Source: Diphasiastrum complanatum (Eukaryota; Streptophyta; Lycopodiopsida; Lycopodiales; Lycopodiaceae). Taken from it: DNA of 64,000 nt. Shown piece after piece: positions 11,379 to 21,433 of the stretch. The DNA lies in contig CM055106.1 in the NCBI GenBank assembly GCA_029204225.1, positions 46,237,180 to 46,301,179 of the forward strand, read 5' to 3'. The stretch's first letter is position 1. Every line of letters starts with the position of its first letter. Under the pieces are notes generated by a model that saw only the letters and a list, made by a program, of their open reading frames with translations, searched no databases and was not told the DNA's origin. Position numbers and translations under genes: made by a program.

Positions 11379-13226
11379 TCAACTTAGCATCCCGAAATCT
11401 TCTAGGATTTTTTGGGTATATATGGACTGATGAAGATACAATTTACCTCCCTCATAGTCCCTGTCAATCTGTAAGCCAAGATAACATCTGGCTTCTCCCA
11501 GGTCTGCAATCTCGAAATGTTTCGAGATGTCATACTTCACCTCAGCAATAAGCTCCTCACTCTTGCAGAATATCAAAGTGTCGTCCACCTATACAGCTAC
11601 AATGATGATCTTTCCATTTGTGATTCTTACATAAACATTCGAATCAGCTATTAGTGGCTTGAATCCCAAGGATTTCAGGGCTTGATCTTTTTTCTTATAC
11701 CACTGTCGCGCTGATTGCTTCAGACCGTAGGTACTCCTGTGCATTCTGCATGCATAAGTAGGAAGTGAATTCGAGATGTATCCTGGAGGTTGATCCATGT
11801 AGACTTCTTTGTCTAGCTCGCCATGCAAGAATGTTGTCTTCTCGTCCACGATGTGAATCCTAAGATCATAAGCAACTGTATATGCAAATAGTAAATGTAG
11901 GGACAAATGTTTCACGACAGGAGAAAAGGTCTGAGCATAGTCAATATCATATCTTTGAGAAAAACCCTTCGCTACAAGTCTAGCTTTATACTTAGAAATA
12001 TCTCCATTCGGTCCATACTTCAACTTGTATACCCACTTGCATTTAACAATCTTTCGCTTATCTGGTAATGGCTACAACGTCCATACCTGATTCCTCCTCA
12101 TGGATTTCATCTCCTCATTCATGTCTTGGATCCATTTGTCCTTCTTTGGACATTCAATCGATTCCTTGAATGTTTGTGGTTCTCCACTGAATTCACAAAA
12201 CTCTTCTGATGTAGAAGCTAAGCTGTCTGGCACAAATCTTGTTGGCGCTCTTCGTTCTCTTGTCGATCTTCTAGGAGATTCTTCTGAAACTAAAATGCTC
12301 TTGTCTTTATCTGCTCTTCTAGGTCCGGAACCATTTCGGTTTACAGGTATTGTAGCAGCAGGTTGGCTTGTGAATCTTTCTTCGTCTGATTCGTCACTCG
12401 AATGAGGTGCAACTCGAACATCTTTGTCTGAGTATTCATCTTCTACTCCCTTTGTCACAGTTGGTAGATCATAGTACTGTCTTCCAAGGACTTCATAACT
12501 GATAGGATCATCGTTGGCCATCGTTCTGCTCTCATCAAATTTGACGTCTATGACTGTCTTCACTGTGTTTGTCTCTGGCATATAGACTTTGTAGTATGAT
12601 GATTGATTGTCATATCCTACAAGATATCCTTGTTCTGCTTTCTCATCAAGCTTCTTTCGAAGCTTGTTAGGAACATGTGCATATGCTGCACAGCCGAAGA
12701 TTCAAATATGAGTTAGATTGGGTTTTCTAGCCCAACATAATTTGTGTGGTGTTGTGTGAGGAACATCAGATCTTCCTGTCATGTTCTGAATGTAAGCAGT
12801 TGTAGCTACTGCTTCAACCCACAACACTCTTGGAGCCTTCGAATAGGCCATCATGCACCTGACAGCTTCCATTAGAGTCTTGTTCTTTCTTTCTGCAACA
12901 CCGTTGTGTTGCGGTGTGTAAGCTATTATTGCCACTGATAGCAAGTCCTGTTGTAGTGTAGGCACGAATAGAACATCTTCGAGTCGTCTATCTCTGTCAT
13001 TGGTGTTGAGCCATAGTGAACCAATACCATTCACTTGATGCTTTGATCCATCTCCAAGAACGATAAATCTTGATGGATCTGCACTTCGGAAATCAGACAT
13101 GATCTGTCTTGATGTAACGAAGTGTGAGGTAGCTCCTGAATCAAGAATTACCTCCTGTGTGTCAGGTGTTGATACTGCACATATGTAGGCGGTCGAATTT
13201 CCATGATTCGATCTTTCTTCGCCCAT
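11379..13226 (-). pseudogene. Copia A pol: protease fused to integrase tail, then RT
   Basis: One continuous minus-strand frame with three internal stops (12702, 12072, 11589). It begins with a protease (ILDSGATSHFV, intact DSG). After LLSVA it jumps straight to AYTPQHNGVAERKNKTLMEA, the last catalytic segment of integrase, so the zinc domain and both catalytic Asp segments are deleted in frame at about 12924-12935. The integrase tail follows (IFGCAAYAHVP), then a Ser/Arg-rich linker, then RT (KYKARLVAKGFSQ, FLHGELDKEVYMDQPPGY, YGLKQSARQWY). The catalytic YVDD box reads stop-VDD because its first codon is TAG at 11589-11591. The stop at 12702 is TGA where relatives have Arg (HLRIFG). Confidence 0.85.
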
Positions 13227-13435
13227 CTTTGAGCTCTCTGGCTCCTCGACGTAGGACGAACTATTATTGTTCTCCTATCTGCTTGAGCTGATTTGTTTCT
13301 TGGGTTCTGGTGGCAGTCCATGGCTGCATGACCCTTCTTATGATAGTGGATACACTCAATTTTTGGATTAAACCAACATGAATCGACAGTATATCCATCT
13401 TGTTTACATCTAACGCCTATCTTCTTGTCTCCACT

Positions 13436-14220
13436 CTATTGTTTCGACCTTCCTTTGTTCTTCCATTTGCCTTTGTTGGCTCCTTCTGCTTGTTGATCTC
13501 GATCCTGCTTTCGATCTGACTCCCTCTTAGGCTTTAATTGCCTCTTTGCTTTCTCCTTGTTGTTGTTGTAGAGGGCTTGGTTAGATGCATCCTTGTGATC
13601 AAGATGCTCTTGAGCTTCGACTTCTTCTCGAATCTCGACAACAGCCTTTTCGAGTGTCATAGTAGGATCTTTTGCTAGCAGCGTTCTGGTTGTCTGGAAG
13701 GATCTTGGTAAGGCTCTCAACAGATAGGTAAGCTACTTCTCTGCTGATACAACATTTTCTGCTCCAGAATTGTGTAGTGATAGAAATAGATCCTTCATCT
13801 TTTTGATAAAAGAAGTGAGATCTTTGCCATCCCACTGTAGATTTGTCAATTGATCTTTAAGTAGCATGATCTGACTGCATGATTTCATCTGAAATCTTAT
13901 GAGTTTTTCTTTAGAGATTGTAGCCAAGTCAAGAGTCAGGCTATCCTCGATGGATGATGATAACACGGCTACTGCCTTGTCATTCTTCTCCCTCCATTCA
14001 TGTAGCTCCTTGTCTGTAGTTGTAGGCATCTCCTCGGTGCCATCTACCCAGGAAAATAATCCTTCTCCCTTCAGTATCAATGAGGTCTTAATTTTCCATG
14101 CTAGGATCCTGATGAGTCGAGGATTGTATAGATCTTCAATTGTATACCACTTATTGAAGCCATTGTTGTGAATGGTGTTCTCACTTGTTGATGGTTCTTT
14201 GTCTGAATGCTTAACCTCCT
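13436..14220 (-). pseudogene. Copia A gag
   Basis: The frame reads FNKWYTIEDLYNPRLIRIL, LFSWVDGTEEMP, LHEWREKNDKAVAVLSSSI, then TAG at 13733, then LLRALPRSFQTTRTLL and a Lys/Arg/Gln-rich tail. The layout matches copia Gag: a UBN2-type domain, then a basic nucleic-acid-binding region. Divergence from the families B and C gags in this window is high, so this is a separate lineage. Confidence 0.75.
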
Positions 14221-14260
14221 AGATCTGATAGCTTTGCGGCTATGTCAGACTATGACAGGT

Positions 14261-14273
14261 GGATCTAATACCA
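14261..14273 (-). promoter_or_regulatory. Copia A primer-binding site
   Basis: On the minus strand TGGTATTAGATCC lies four bases inside the 5-prime LTR. It resembles the initiator-Met tRNA primer site TGGTATCAGAGCC with substitutions. Confidence 0.6.
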
Positions 14274-14277
14274 CTAA

Positions 14278-15256
14278 TGCAAAAAAAAAATGAGAACGCA
14301 AATTGCAAATAACAATCAGGCTCTGAAACGAAGCAAAACTTGAACGAGCTCTGATATTGTCATTGCTGAAGTGAAATCAAACTGATCGTGAATGAAAACA
14401 ATTCGAATAAATTTCAGATATGATTGTTGGTCACTGTCCGCTATATCATTCCTACAATCCTCTAGAAAATAGACAAACATTGCTGATCTACGTTATAGAT
14501 TAATACAACATTCAACAAAACTGAACCAGTGTGCAGAATTGATAAAATAGATGAATGAGATACACAAGCGATAGCAGACAGTAATTCATTCGAGATCAGA
14601 CAAAATTGAGAGTGATATGTGCATAATAGCTACAGTATCATCTATTGATCCTCTTGATTTCGAGCGTTGTATGACAGTCCCACACAGCGCATTGGCGTGA
14701 GAGAAAATAGTGTTCTATCACGAGTAACGTCTCGCTTACTAGCAGACTTCTTGGATCTCTGTAGATCCTGCTTACAAAATTGTCTCGCTCACAGGTGGAC
14801 GTCTATTCTATATAGTTTCTATCTGCTACTGTATGTATTTTATACATCTAGTAATTGCATACATTCAGAGTAGCATCTATGATTAAATAGATTAAACAAT
14901 CTATAACTAATCATAAATTACAAGAATGGTGGGTTAGACACGTCCTAACGCTCTTTTGTTGATGTCATCATATCAGATCAGGGCTTTTGTACTTCATAGT
15001 ACTTGTATGACCTTCTTGATCCTTTGCGTGAAGGTTGAAAAAATGTCGCAAAGATTTTCGTGTCGCTTTGAGTCGTCTGACTTTTGTGTCGTCTGACTTT
15101 CTCCTGTTGTATCATGAACATTTTCCTTTCGCGAATATTTCGCGTTCATGTCTTTTCTTCAGGATGTTCGCGAATATTTTTGCTTCGTGTCTTTTCATCA
15201 AACTGAGAGCTGAAAGCTAGCAAAGGCACTGGTAATAGAAACTATCTGTTTCTTCA
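14278..15256 (-). repeat. Copia A 5-prime LTR (979 bp)
   Basis: Bounded on the minus strand by TGAAGAAAC at 15256 and a terminal GCA at 14278-14280, next to the PBS. It carries the same sequence as 9930-10628 plus an extra 110-120 bp near 14941-15050. The words TTTCGCG and TCGCGAAT recur near 15130-15180. Confidence 0.8.
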
Positions 15257-16099
15257 TGCAGTAGGGGGTGGAAGCGCAACAGTGGATGTCTGCCTAGTAC
15301 GACGTCGTGATGCGGAAGGCGAGTTAGGAATGATGATCTCGCTGCGTGGACGACGATAACTATGTGAACTCGATGTCTGCTGGGAGGATTCAGCCGGTGC
15401 CTCTTCATAAATAGAGAGCACGATGTCCATACAAAAACCATGGATTTTATTATCAAGGTGGGAGGCTGCTAGGAGTGACAACATCTGGCCAGTAGCAAAT
15501 TGTTGTTTGGTATTGCTCTTGATAGCTCGTTTGAGCTCTCCAAAGACAGTCTTGAACCAGTTATATGGTTCCAGAGGAGCCTTGGCTATCTTGGCTTGGG
15601 ACTCAACTATCCTATGCAAAATTTGGGAAGTAATACGCTCTTTCTTGAGGTTGCCAACCATCAGGAAATTGTTGAGGAGCTGAGCCTGAATGGCAGGATC
15701 AGTAATGGTCTCTAGAAGATAGACGTCATTAGTCTAGTGCAGATCATTGGTAGTATCAATATAAGGATTAATAGCCTGTGAGGCTTGGGTACTAGATGCT
15801 ATCCCTATGGCAGCAAGGGCGGCCTCAGTCGCACGCACCTTGTGTGTGGCTCTCTAGAAGGTAATGTAAAATTTAGATTTCTTCTCTTTCCAAGTACTGA
15901 AGGAAAAAGTCATAAAATCCATGTTGATTCTCCCTGAGAAGGCTCTCTCATGAATACCCATTGTAGTAAGCAGAAGCTCCGCAAGGGTTATCCACTGAGT
16001 GACCATGCTTGTGCTAGGAAGGATCATGATATCCGTTGCAAATGGGACATCACGATGGATAGTGTAACGAGGCGACTAAGACGTATCTGTAGAAGACAT
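15254..16099 (-). pseudogene. Unrecognised 281-codon ORF with three TAG codons
   Basis: A single minus-strand frame runs from ATG at 16099 to a stop at 15254-15256 without any frameshift, broken only by TAG at 16076-16078, 15854-15856 and 15734-15736. The N-terminal part has SMVTQWITLAELLLTTMGIH and MDFMTFSFSTWKEKKSKFYI. The middle is helical (ITDPAIQAQLLNNFLMVGNL). The C-terminus is a Ser/Arg/Pro-rich tail (SYRRPRSEIIIPNSPS, ending ALPPPTA). I recognise no family. Its strand and place, about 800 bp downstream of a minus-strand gypsy integrase tail, suggest an extra ORF of that gypsy element. The stop codon coincides with the edge of the copia A LTR. Confidence 0.5.
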
Positions 16100-16897
16100 G
16101 ATGGGATAGAACGGAAACTGAGTGTATATCAGAAAATAGTATGAGAATTTTTTAAGGCTTTGGTCACTGAAAAAATTGGCAAGAGCTTCGCTAGCACAAG
16201 TGAGAAATAAAGTCGAATTTTGCCCTTTTATAGGCTGATTTGGAGGGTCCATTAGGCAATGTACTAGTTTGGTTGTTCAGTTCTAAACCAAAATTTGCAG
16301 GCTTATTCAGTACTATGAAAATAGGCTATAAAAATCTCAGCGAAGGTTTCTAGAGCTCTGAACCTATTCGGTGAACGTTTTCCAAGTCTGACGAAGGATG
16401 AACCTTCGCCCAAGAGGATCCTTCACCCAAATACTGTCATAAATGCAAATTTTCAGGATCTGAATCTATAGCCGACCTAAATTTGGCATTTTAAGTTCAT
16501 CAGGCATGTCAGCAAAGGTTCCTGAGGAGATTAAGGTACTCGGCGAAGGTTCCCAAAATGGCATAATGCAATCATTCGCCTAACTCCAAAACAGGTACCA
16601 ACTGATGAAAAGAACGTTCGCCCAACTCATTAAGAGTATATCTGAGATGGATCTTGCTTCTGAAAACTCAACGAACAATTCTAAACATAGTTTGTGCAGA
16701 AAATAACTAAAAAAATAATTTCTCAAGTTATTTTTCCATAAAGATTTGACTACTTTTCGATCTGATGACATTTCTGACTTTTGCTCATCATTCTTTTCTC
16801 ATTTTTCTTCGTTTTTTTTTTCACTTTTTTTCATACTGTCTTTCCAAAAGAAATCAACAATTAAGTAGTGAAAACAATAAATAAAAAGTCATTTGGA
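16100..16897. other. AT-rich non-coding spacer
   Basis: No gene-like frame. It contains a T-rich run near 16800-16840 and several GCGAAGGTT/AACCTTCGC words around 16330-16560. It separates the unknown ORF from the gypsy integrase tail and may be the 3-prime portion of that element. Confidence 0.4.
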
Positions 16898-17091
16898 TCA
16901 TATTGGCTGAACTGGCGGAACAGGCTGCCAAAACTTGCGTAATCGGCTGCCATTCACGAGAGTATCAAAACGTTTTCCATCCAAGTGTTCAAGAATCACT
17001 GCTCCATAGTTCAGGATTTCCTTTACTATATATGGGCCTTCACCGGTATATTTCAATTTTTCCTTGGTCAGCTTGGTTTTGAGCTAGAATT
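16898..17091 (-). pseudogene. Ty3/gypsy integrase C-terminal (GPY/F) fragment
   Basis: The minus-strand frame reads KLKYTGEGPYIVKEILNYG, AVILEHLDGKRFDTLVNGS and RLRKFWQPVPP, then a stop at 16898-16900. GPYIV, GAVILE and VNGSRL are hallmark positions of the gypsy integrase C-terminal module, which binds DNA non-specifically. The fragment is cut cleanly at 17091/17092 by the LTR of copia B copy 1, so the rest of the integrase was split off by that insertion. Confidence 0.85.
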
Positions 17092-17355
17092 AAAGTAGAA
17101 TCATTGTGCCACTATACTGTGGGTCTTATCAGTCGATAAGGATCAGTTGGCCTTGCCATGAGGCAAGTCGACGGGACACACATCCTGCCAACGACAACCT
17201 AGACCATGCATGGATTGCCTGAGTGAACAACTATATGTACAGTGTAATTTCATTTTGAGAAATACAGTTGCTATGTGAGCTTGCTGTGGAGAGTGTTTTC
17301 TGTCTGTGTTAATGTGTAGCATGATCTGTGTTTCTATTCGAAGCAAATTCTAATT
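17092..17355 (+). repeat. Copia B copy 1 5-prime LTR
   Basis: It begins AGCTAGAATTAAAG and ends GCAAATTCTAATT. It aligns in reverse with 41049-41322 and 45365-45638. The ends are inverted (TAGAATT/AATTCTA) but not TG...CA. Confidence 0.85.
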
Positions 17356-17368
17356 CGGTATCAGAGCC
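17356..17368 (+). promoter_or_regulatory. Primer-binding site, copia B copy 1
   Basis: CGGTATCAGAGCC directly follows the LTR; copy 2 has TGGTATCAGAGCC. It is complementary to the 3-prime end of initiator-Met tRNA. Confidence 0.85.
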
Positions 17369-18660
17369 ATACATGGAGTGTACACAGTACAGCATCACCA
17401 TTGAAGAGAGCTTCGGGAGAACAATCTTCTGAGAGTTCGGGGTTTACGGCGGGTTGAAGACGGAAAGAGAAGCACTGGTGAAAAGAGTTTAGCACACAGA
17501 AGCTTGGTGAGCTTCAGACTGTGTGAGGATTCAGAGACAAGAGTTGTCGGCTGAATCAAAATTTCAGCAAACGGAATTTTGAAATTCCGAAGGAAGGCTA
17601 CTTGGTGTTTGCAGTCAGTGTGCATTCAATTGGAAACCGTTTGACAACCAGATTGAAGCAACACACTCCTAGTAGTAGGGCGACCTCAAAGAAAGAGGAT
17701 AGGCATGGCAGAGGACTATGAACAAGAAGCCAAGATTAGTTTTCTGAGAAAAACCTTGGCCTAGGGTATGAAAGCTCAAAAATGTGGATTTCTCTCTATG
17801 CTCAACATTTTCTGGTGCTGTAAAAGTTGGAAGGAGGGCGCCCTGCTCAACTTAATAAAATCTGAAGTGGCCATGGACAGTCGCGCTGAATTTGTGGAGC
17901 CATAAGCAATTTTGAGAGCAGCCATAGCTAGAAAGCAAGAAAAGCTTGCAAGTTGGAAGAGAAAGGAGGAGCGTGGAGCTCACGCACGACCAATAGGGGC
18001 AGTAGCTTAGTGTACGAAGGTGTATAGTGGCTGCAAGGTGATCGTTTGGTGCACAAAGTGGTGTCTGGCCATAGAATCTTGCATAAATCAGATCAACAGT
18101 CGAGATGGTTGGCTCAAAGAACAATCTGGACCACAAGATTGTGGTGGGCCATTGGATGAAGTGGAAAAGGTCTTGAAGGGACTTGAAGTGCATTCTGGCC
18201 TTCAACTTCATTAAAAAATTTCATACTGAAATTGGAGTTGGGTCCCTTCACAAGTGAAGTGTGAAGTTTCTTGAAGGTGACGAAACAGTTCAAAAACACG
18301 AAAAACCCTTAATTTTGCCTCCTTTATCCGTTTTGACCCGAACAAAAGGCTATAACCTCCAAACGAAGGGCACCCGAACTGTACTTGCAAGTACGGTACA
18401 TCAAAACAGAGTGATTGCAACGAAGAAAGTGTTCAGAGTGCGCCAAAAGTGATTTCACCATTCATTGGGCACGTAGGTGGGAGTTGACGACTGAGTGTAT
18501 TTCGAAAGGCGACGCCGATTTGGCTTTCAATTTGGTGGAAAAGCGGCAAGTGGCCTGGTAAGGAAAAAAAAGTGCAGGTCATTATTTTCACCTTCTGACA
18601 TCATAGTTGGCCTCGAAATACTGTTTTTAGCCTACGGCAGAAGTTTCAAGTAGTTTTGCG
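17369..18660 (+). other. Copia B copy 1 long untranslated leader
   Basis: About 1.3 kb between PBS and gag, without a long ORF. It holds a 63-codon upstream ORF at 18261-18452 (MKFLEGDETVQKHEK... ending VFRVRQK). The same-length ORF lies at the corresponding place in copy 2 (44256-44447, minus). Roughly 44 of 63 residues agree by eye, less than in gag, so it may simply be drifting leader sequence. Confidence 0.6.
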
Positions 18661-19521
18661 ATGACAAACATGGGAGAGTCCATTTTGAGTGAAAGTAACA
18701 AATCGGATGAGATTTTGAGCTATGTAGTGTGGAAATTCAAAATGAAAAACATACTGATGGAGAAAGACATGTTGGAAGTCATCACATGTGATGAGAGAAG
18801 GCCGTCAAATGAAGCGGATATCAAAGTGTTCGACAAAAAGATGAGAAAAGCTTTGACCTTCATTAACTTGTCAGTGAAGGATCACATCATTACCCACATT
18901 TGTGATGTTGTTACACCCAGACAGGCATGGGATGTGCTAAAGGAGCAGTTTGAGAAGTCAAATCCGTCAAGAATCATGTTTCTGAAGTCAAAGCTGAATG
19001 GTGCCTGAATGGAACAAGGAGAGCACATTCAAACTTATATGACCAGAATTAAGACAATGAGGGATGAACTGCATTCTATTGATGAGCGCATACGTGATGT
19101 GGAGCTGGTGCACAATGCATTGTGCGGTATTGCAGAACCATATCAGATGTTTGTGAGTGGAATAGTATCAAGAGAAAGATTGCCAACCTTTGACGAGCTC
19201 ATAGGAATCTTGATGTAGGAAGAGCAACGGCGAGAAATGGTGAAAGCTAGACGTCAAAATATTGACGATCAGACACTTGCGACATGCCAAAAACAAGTCA
19301 AGGGCAAGGGCAAGAAGAAGTCTAAACAGCAATTTGCCAAGACTCAAGAGGATGAGGGATTTTCCAGTAAGACCAAAAAGAAAGACAAATGCTTCCATTG
19401 TGGTAAAAAGGAAGAGTGAATGTCGAAAATTCCTGGCGGAACAAGGCAAGGAGAAACCAAAGCAAACAGGTAACAGTGTCGATGAGGTGAGATTGAAGAT
19501 TCTAACATCTTCATATCTGCA
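18661..19521 (+). pseudogene. Copia B copy 1 gag with broken zinc knuckle
   Basis: Gag starts at 18661 (MTNMGESILSESNKSDEI). It contains VVWKFKMKNILMEKDMLEV, TFINLSVKDHIITHICD and FDELIGILM. Stops fall at TGA 19006-19008 and TAG 19216-19218; copy 2 has Arg and Gln (CAG) there. The zinc knuckle reads KCFHCGKKEE and then stops. Against copy 2 an 8-bp deletion (GGCCATTG) removed the His and shifted the frame, and the last Cys segment (SECRKFLAEQ) continues in the next frame. Gag normally forms the particle and packages the RNA. Confidence 0.85.
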
Positions 19522-21290
19522 TTGTCATCTAATCAAGATGATCAAGCATGGTATATTGACTCGGGAGCCACAAGACACATGACAGGTAACAAAAATTGTT
19601 TCAGTAGCTTGAAAGTGTTGGATAATGGAACGTTTGTTTCACAAGCAAATGGTGATGTGTGCAAGATCAAGGGGATAGACATCTCAAGATACTACTACTC
19701 AGCCTCTAGAGACAGGTTGGAGAGGTAGAGACAAACCTTTTGGTGCGAGAAGGATTGAAGTTGCAGGTGAAAAACGCAAGGAGAAGGATGTACCGTGAGA
19801 TACATTTTCACCAGGAAGTCGATCACCTAACAGGAAGCTCCCTAAGTGGTTTGAGAGATTGTTGGAGAGCCGCGACATGGATGACTTTCCAAGATCATCT
19901 AGCCAGGGAGAGCTACAAAGATCAACAAGAGAGAAGACACAACCTGAAAGGTATGAAGCAAATTATACTCTCTTATCTAGCATTATTCAAAGCAAAGAAC
20001 CTTCGACTTATGGTGAAGCAAAGGATGATAACATTTGGGTCAAGGCCATGAGAGAGGAGATGGAGTCATTTGCTAAGCATAGCACATGGGACCTAGTAGA
20101 ACCATTAGTTGGCAAGAAATCCATTGGTTGCAAATGGGTATACAGGACTAAGTACCATGCAGATGAAAGTATAGCAAAGCACAAGGCAAGATTGGTGATC
20201 AAAGGGTATGCACAAAGTAAAGGCATCGACTATGAAGAGACCTTTGCGCCAGTATGTAAGTGTAATACTCTATGTCTACTTGTTGCTTTAGCTTCACATT
20301 TTGGTTGGCCTTTGCATCAGATGGATGTGAAATCTGCTTTTCTAAATGGTAAGTTAGAAGAAGAGGTGTTCATGGATCAATCTGAAGGCTTTGTAGCGAA
20401 AGGACAGGAAAATAAAGTATGTCAGTTGAAGAAAGCGCTTTATGGTCTTAAACAGGCACCACGTGCGTGGTATAGCAGGATTGATGTCTACTTTGTTCAA
20501 AAGGGATGGTGAAAACACATTCTGATCCAAATTTGTATGTCTTATGCTTTGATGATATGGTTGCTTTGATTGCTCTTTATGTTGATGACTTAATTATTAC
20601 GGGAAATAATCAAGAGATGATAGACATAATAAAAAAAGACCTCATGGAACAATTCGAGATGACAGATCTCAGCCTGATGCATTATTGCATTGGAGTAGAG
20701 GTGTGGCAAAAAGGACACGAAGTGGGTTTAACACAGGTGAAGTATGTCAAAGAGTTGTTGCATAGGTTTAGGTTGCAGGATTGCAAACCAGTGAATACTC
20801 CTATTGAACCAGGTAAAAAGCTTTCTAAACTTGATGAGTCACAATCATTTGATGTTACGCTGTATAGGCAGTTAGTAGGGAGCTTGACTTACCTTACCAC
20901 GAGTAGACCAGATATATGCTATGCTCTTAGTATTGTAAGTCAGTTTATGGCAGCACCTATGGAAACGCATTGGAAGACAGCTAAGAGCATTTTGCATTAT
21001 GTAAAAGGCACTTCAGATTATGGCTTGATTTACAAGAAGCATGAGGGTTTACCTGAGTTGTGTGGCTATGTGGATGCGGATTGGGAAGGTGACTATGATG
21101 ATCATAGATCCACCACAGGGTATGTATTCCAGCTTTGTGGCAGTTGCTTTTCCTAGTCTAGTAAGAAGCAAAGTATAATTGCTCTATCCACCACAAAAGC
21201 AAAGTATAAGGCAATGTGTAGTGCGGCAAAGGAAGCTATATGGTTGAGACAAATCTTGGAAGAAGTTGACATGAAGCAGTAGGTCCATAT
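19522..21290 (+). pseudogene. Copia B copy 1 protease-linker-RT-RNase H (integrase missing)
   Basis: The protease reads QAWYIDSGATRHMTGNKN with an intact DSG. It breaks off after VCKIKGI at about 19680, and the next bases match the region after integrase in copy 2. RT follows from 19859 (SIGCKWVYRTKYHADES, KHKARLVIKGYAQSKGIDYE, MDVKSAFLNGKLEEEVFMDQ, LYGLKQAPRAWYSRID). A frameshift near 20505 leads to the intact catalytic box ALYVDDLIITG and the thumb/connection (GSLTYLTTSRPDICYALSIV). The RNase H part starts at LCGYVDADWEGD and has TAG at 21154-21156 in place of the usual Trp. It ends near AAKEAIWLRQILEEV. Confidence 0.88.
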
Positions 21291-21380
21291 GACATGGCAA
21301 ATTCAATGGTGTAGAGTGTGGGCCCACAAAGTACACCTCTAGCATTAACCCTACATTAACCCTACATGGATACACTTGAA

Positions 21381-21433
21381 AGTACCTAGTAACCAACAAT
21401 AGCTACACACAGTACCTAGTAGCCAACAATAGG
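21381..21433 (+). repeat. 30-bp tandem repeat beside the fold-back
   Basis: AGTACCTAGTAACCAACAAT at 21381 recurs with one change at 21411. The second copy overlaps the left end of the inverted repeat. Confidence 0.7.

Larger units (their letters stand above)
9930..15256 (-). mobile_element. Ty1/copia LTR retrotransposon, family A (decayed)
   Basis: A minus-strand copia element. From its 5-prime end it has an LTR (14278-15256), PBS (14261-14273), gag (about 14220-13436), a protease/integrase-tail fusion and RT (13226-11379), RNase H (11040-10629), a short purine tract and a second LTR (10628-9930). The internal region is about 3.6 kb, short for a copia element, because most of the integrase core is gone. 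The two LTRs align over roughly 700 bp, but the left one lacks about 120 bp internally and about 150 bp of its outer end. No target-site duplication was found, consistent with truncation at 9930. Confidence 0.85.
17092..21290 (+). mobile_element. Ty1/copia family B, copy 1 (integrase deleted, 3-prime truncated)
   Basis: Order on the plus strand: LTR, initiator-Met PBS, a 1.3-kb leader, gag, protease, post-integrase linker, RT and the start of RNase H. Comparison with copy 2 (41049-45638) shows that the whole integrase segment between protease and linker is missing here, joined at about 19680. The element stops inside RNase H near 21290 and has no 3-prime LTR. It sits inside a minus-strand gypsy integrase gene. 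Confidence 0.85.

Noticed and set aside
9923-15261. Target-site duplication for copia A
   Set aside because: TATTA on the left does not match TGCAG on the right; the left LTR is truncated.
17395-17625. Antisense 76-codon frame in copia B leader, also present in copy 2 (45125-45325)
   Set aside because: Opposite to the element transcript; conservation is explained by shared DNA ancestry.
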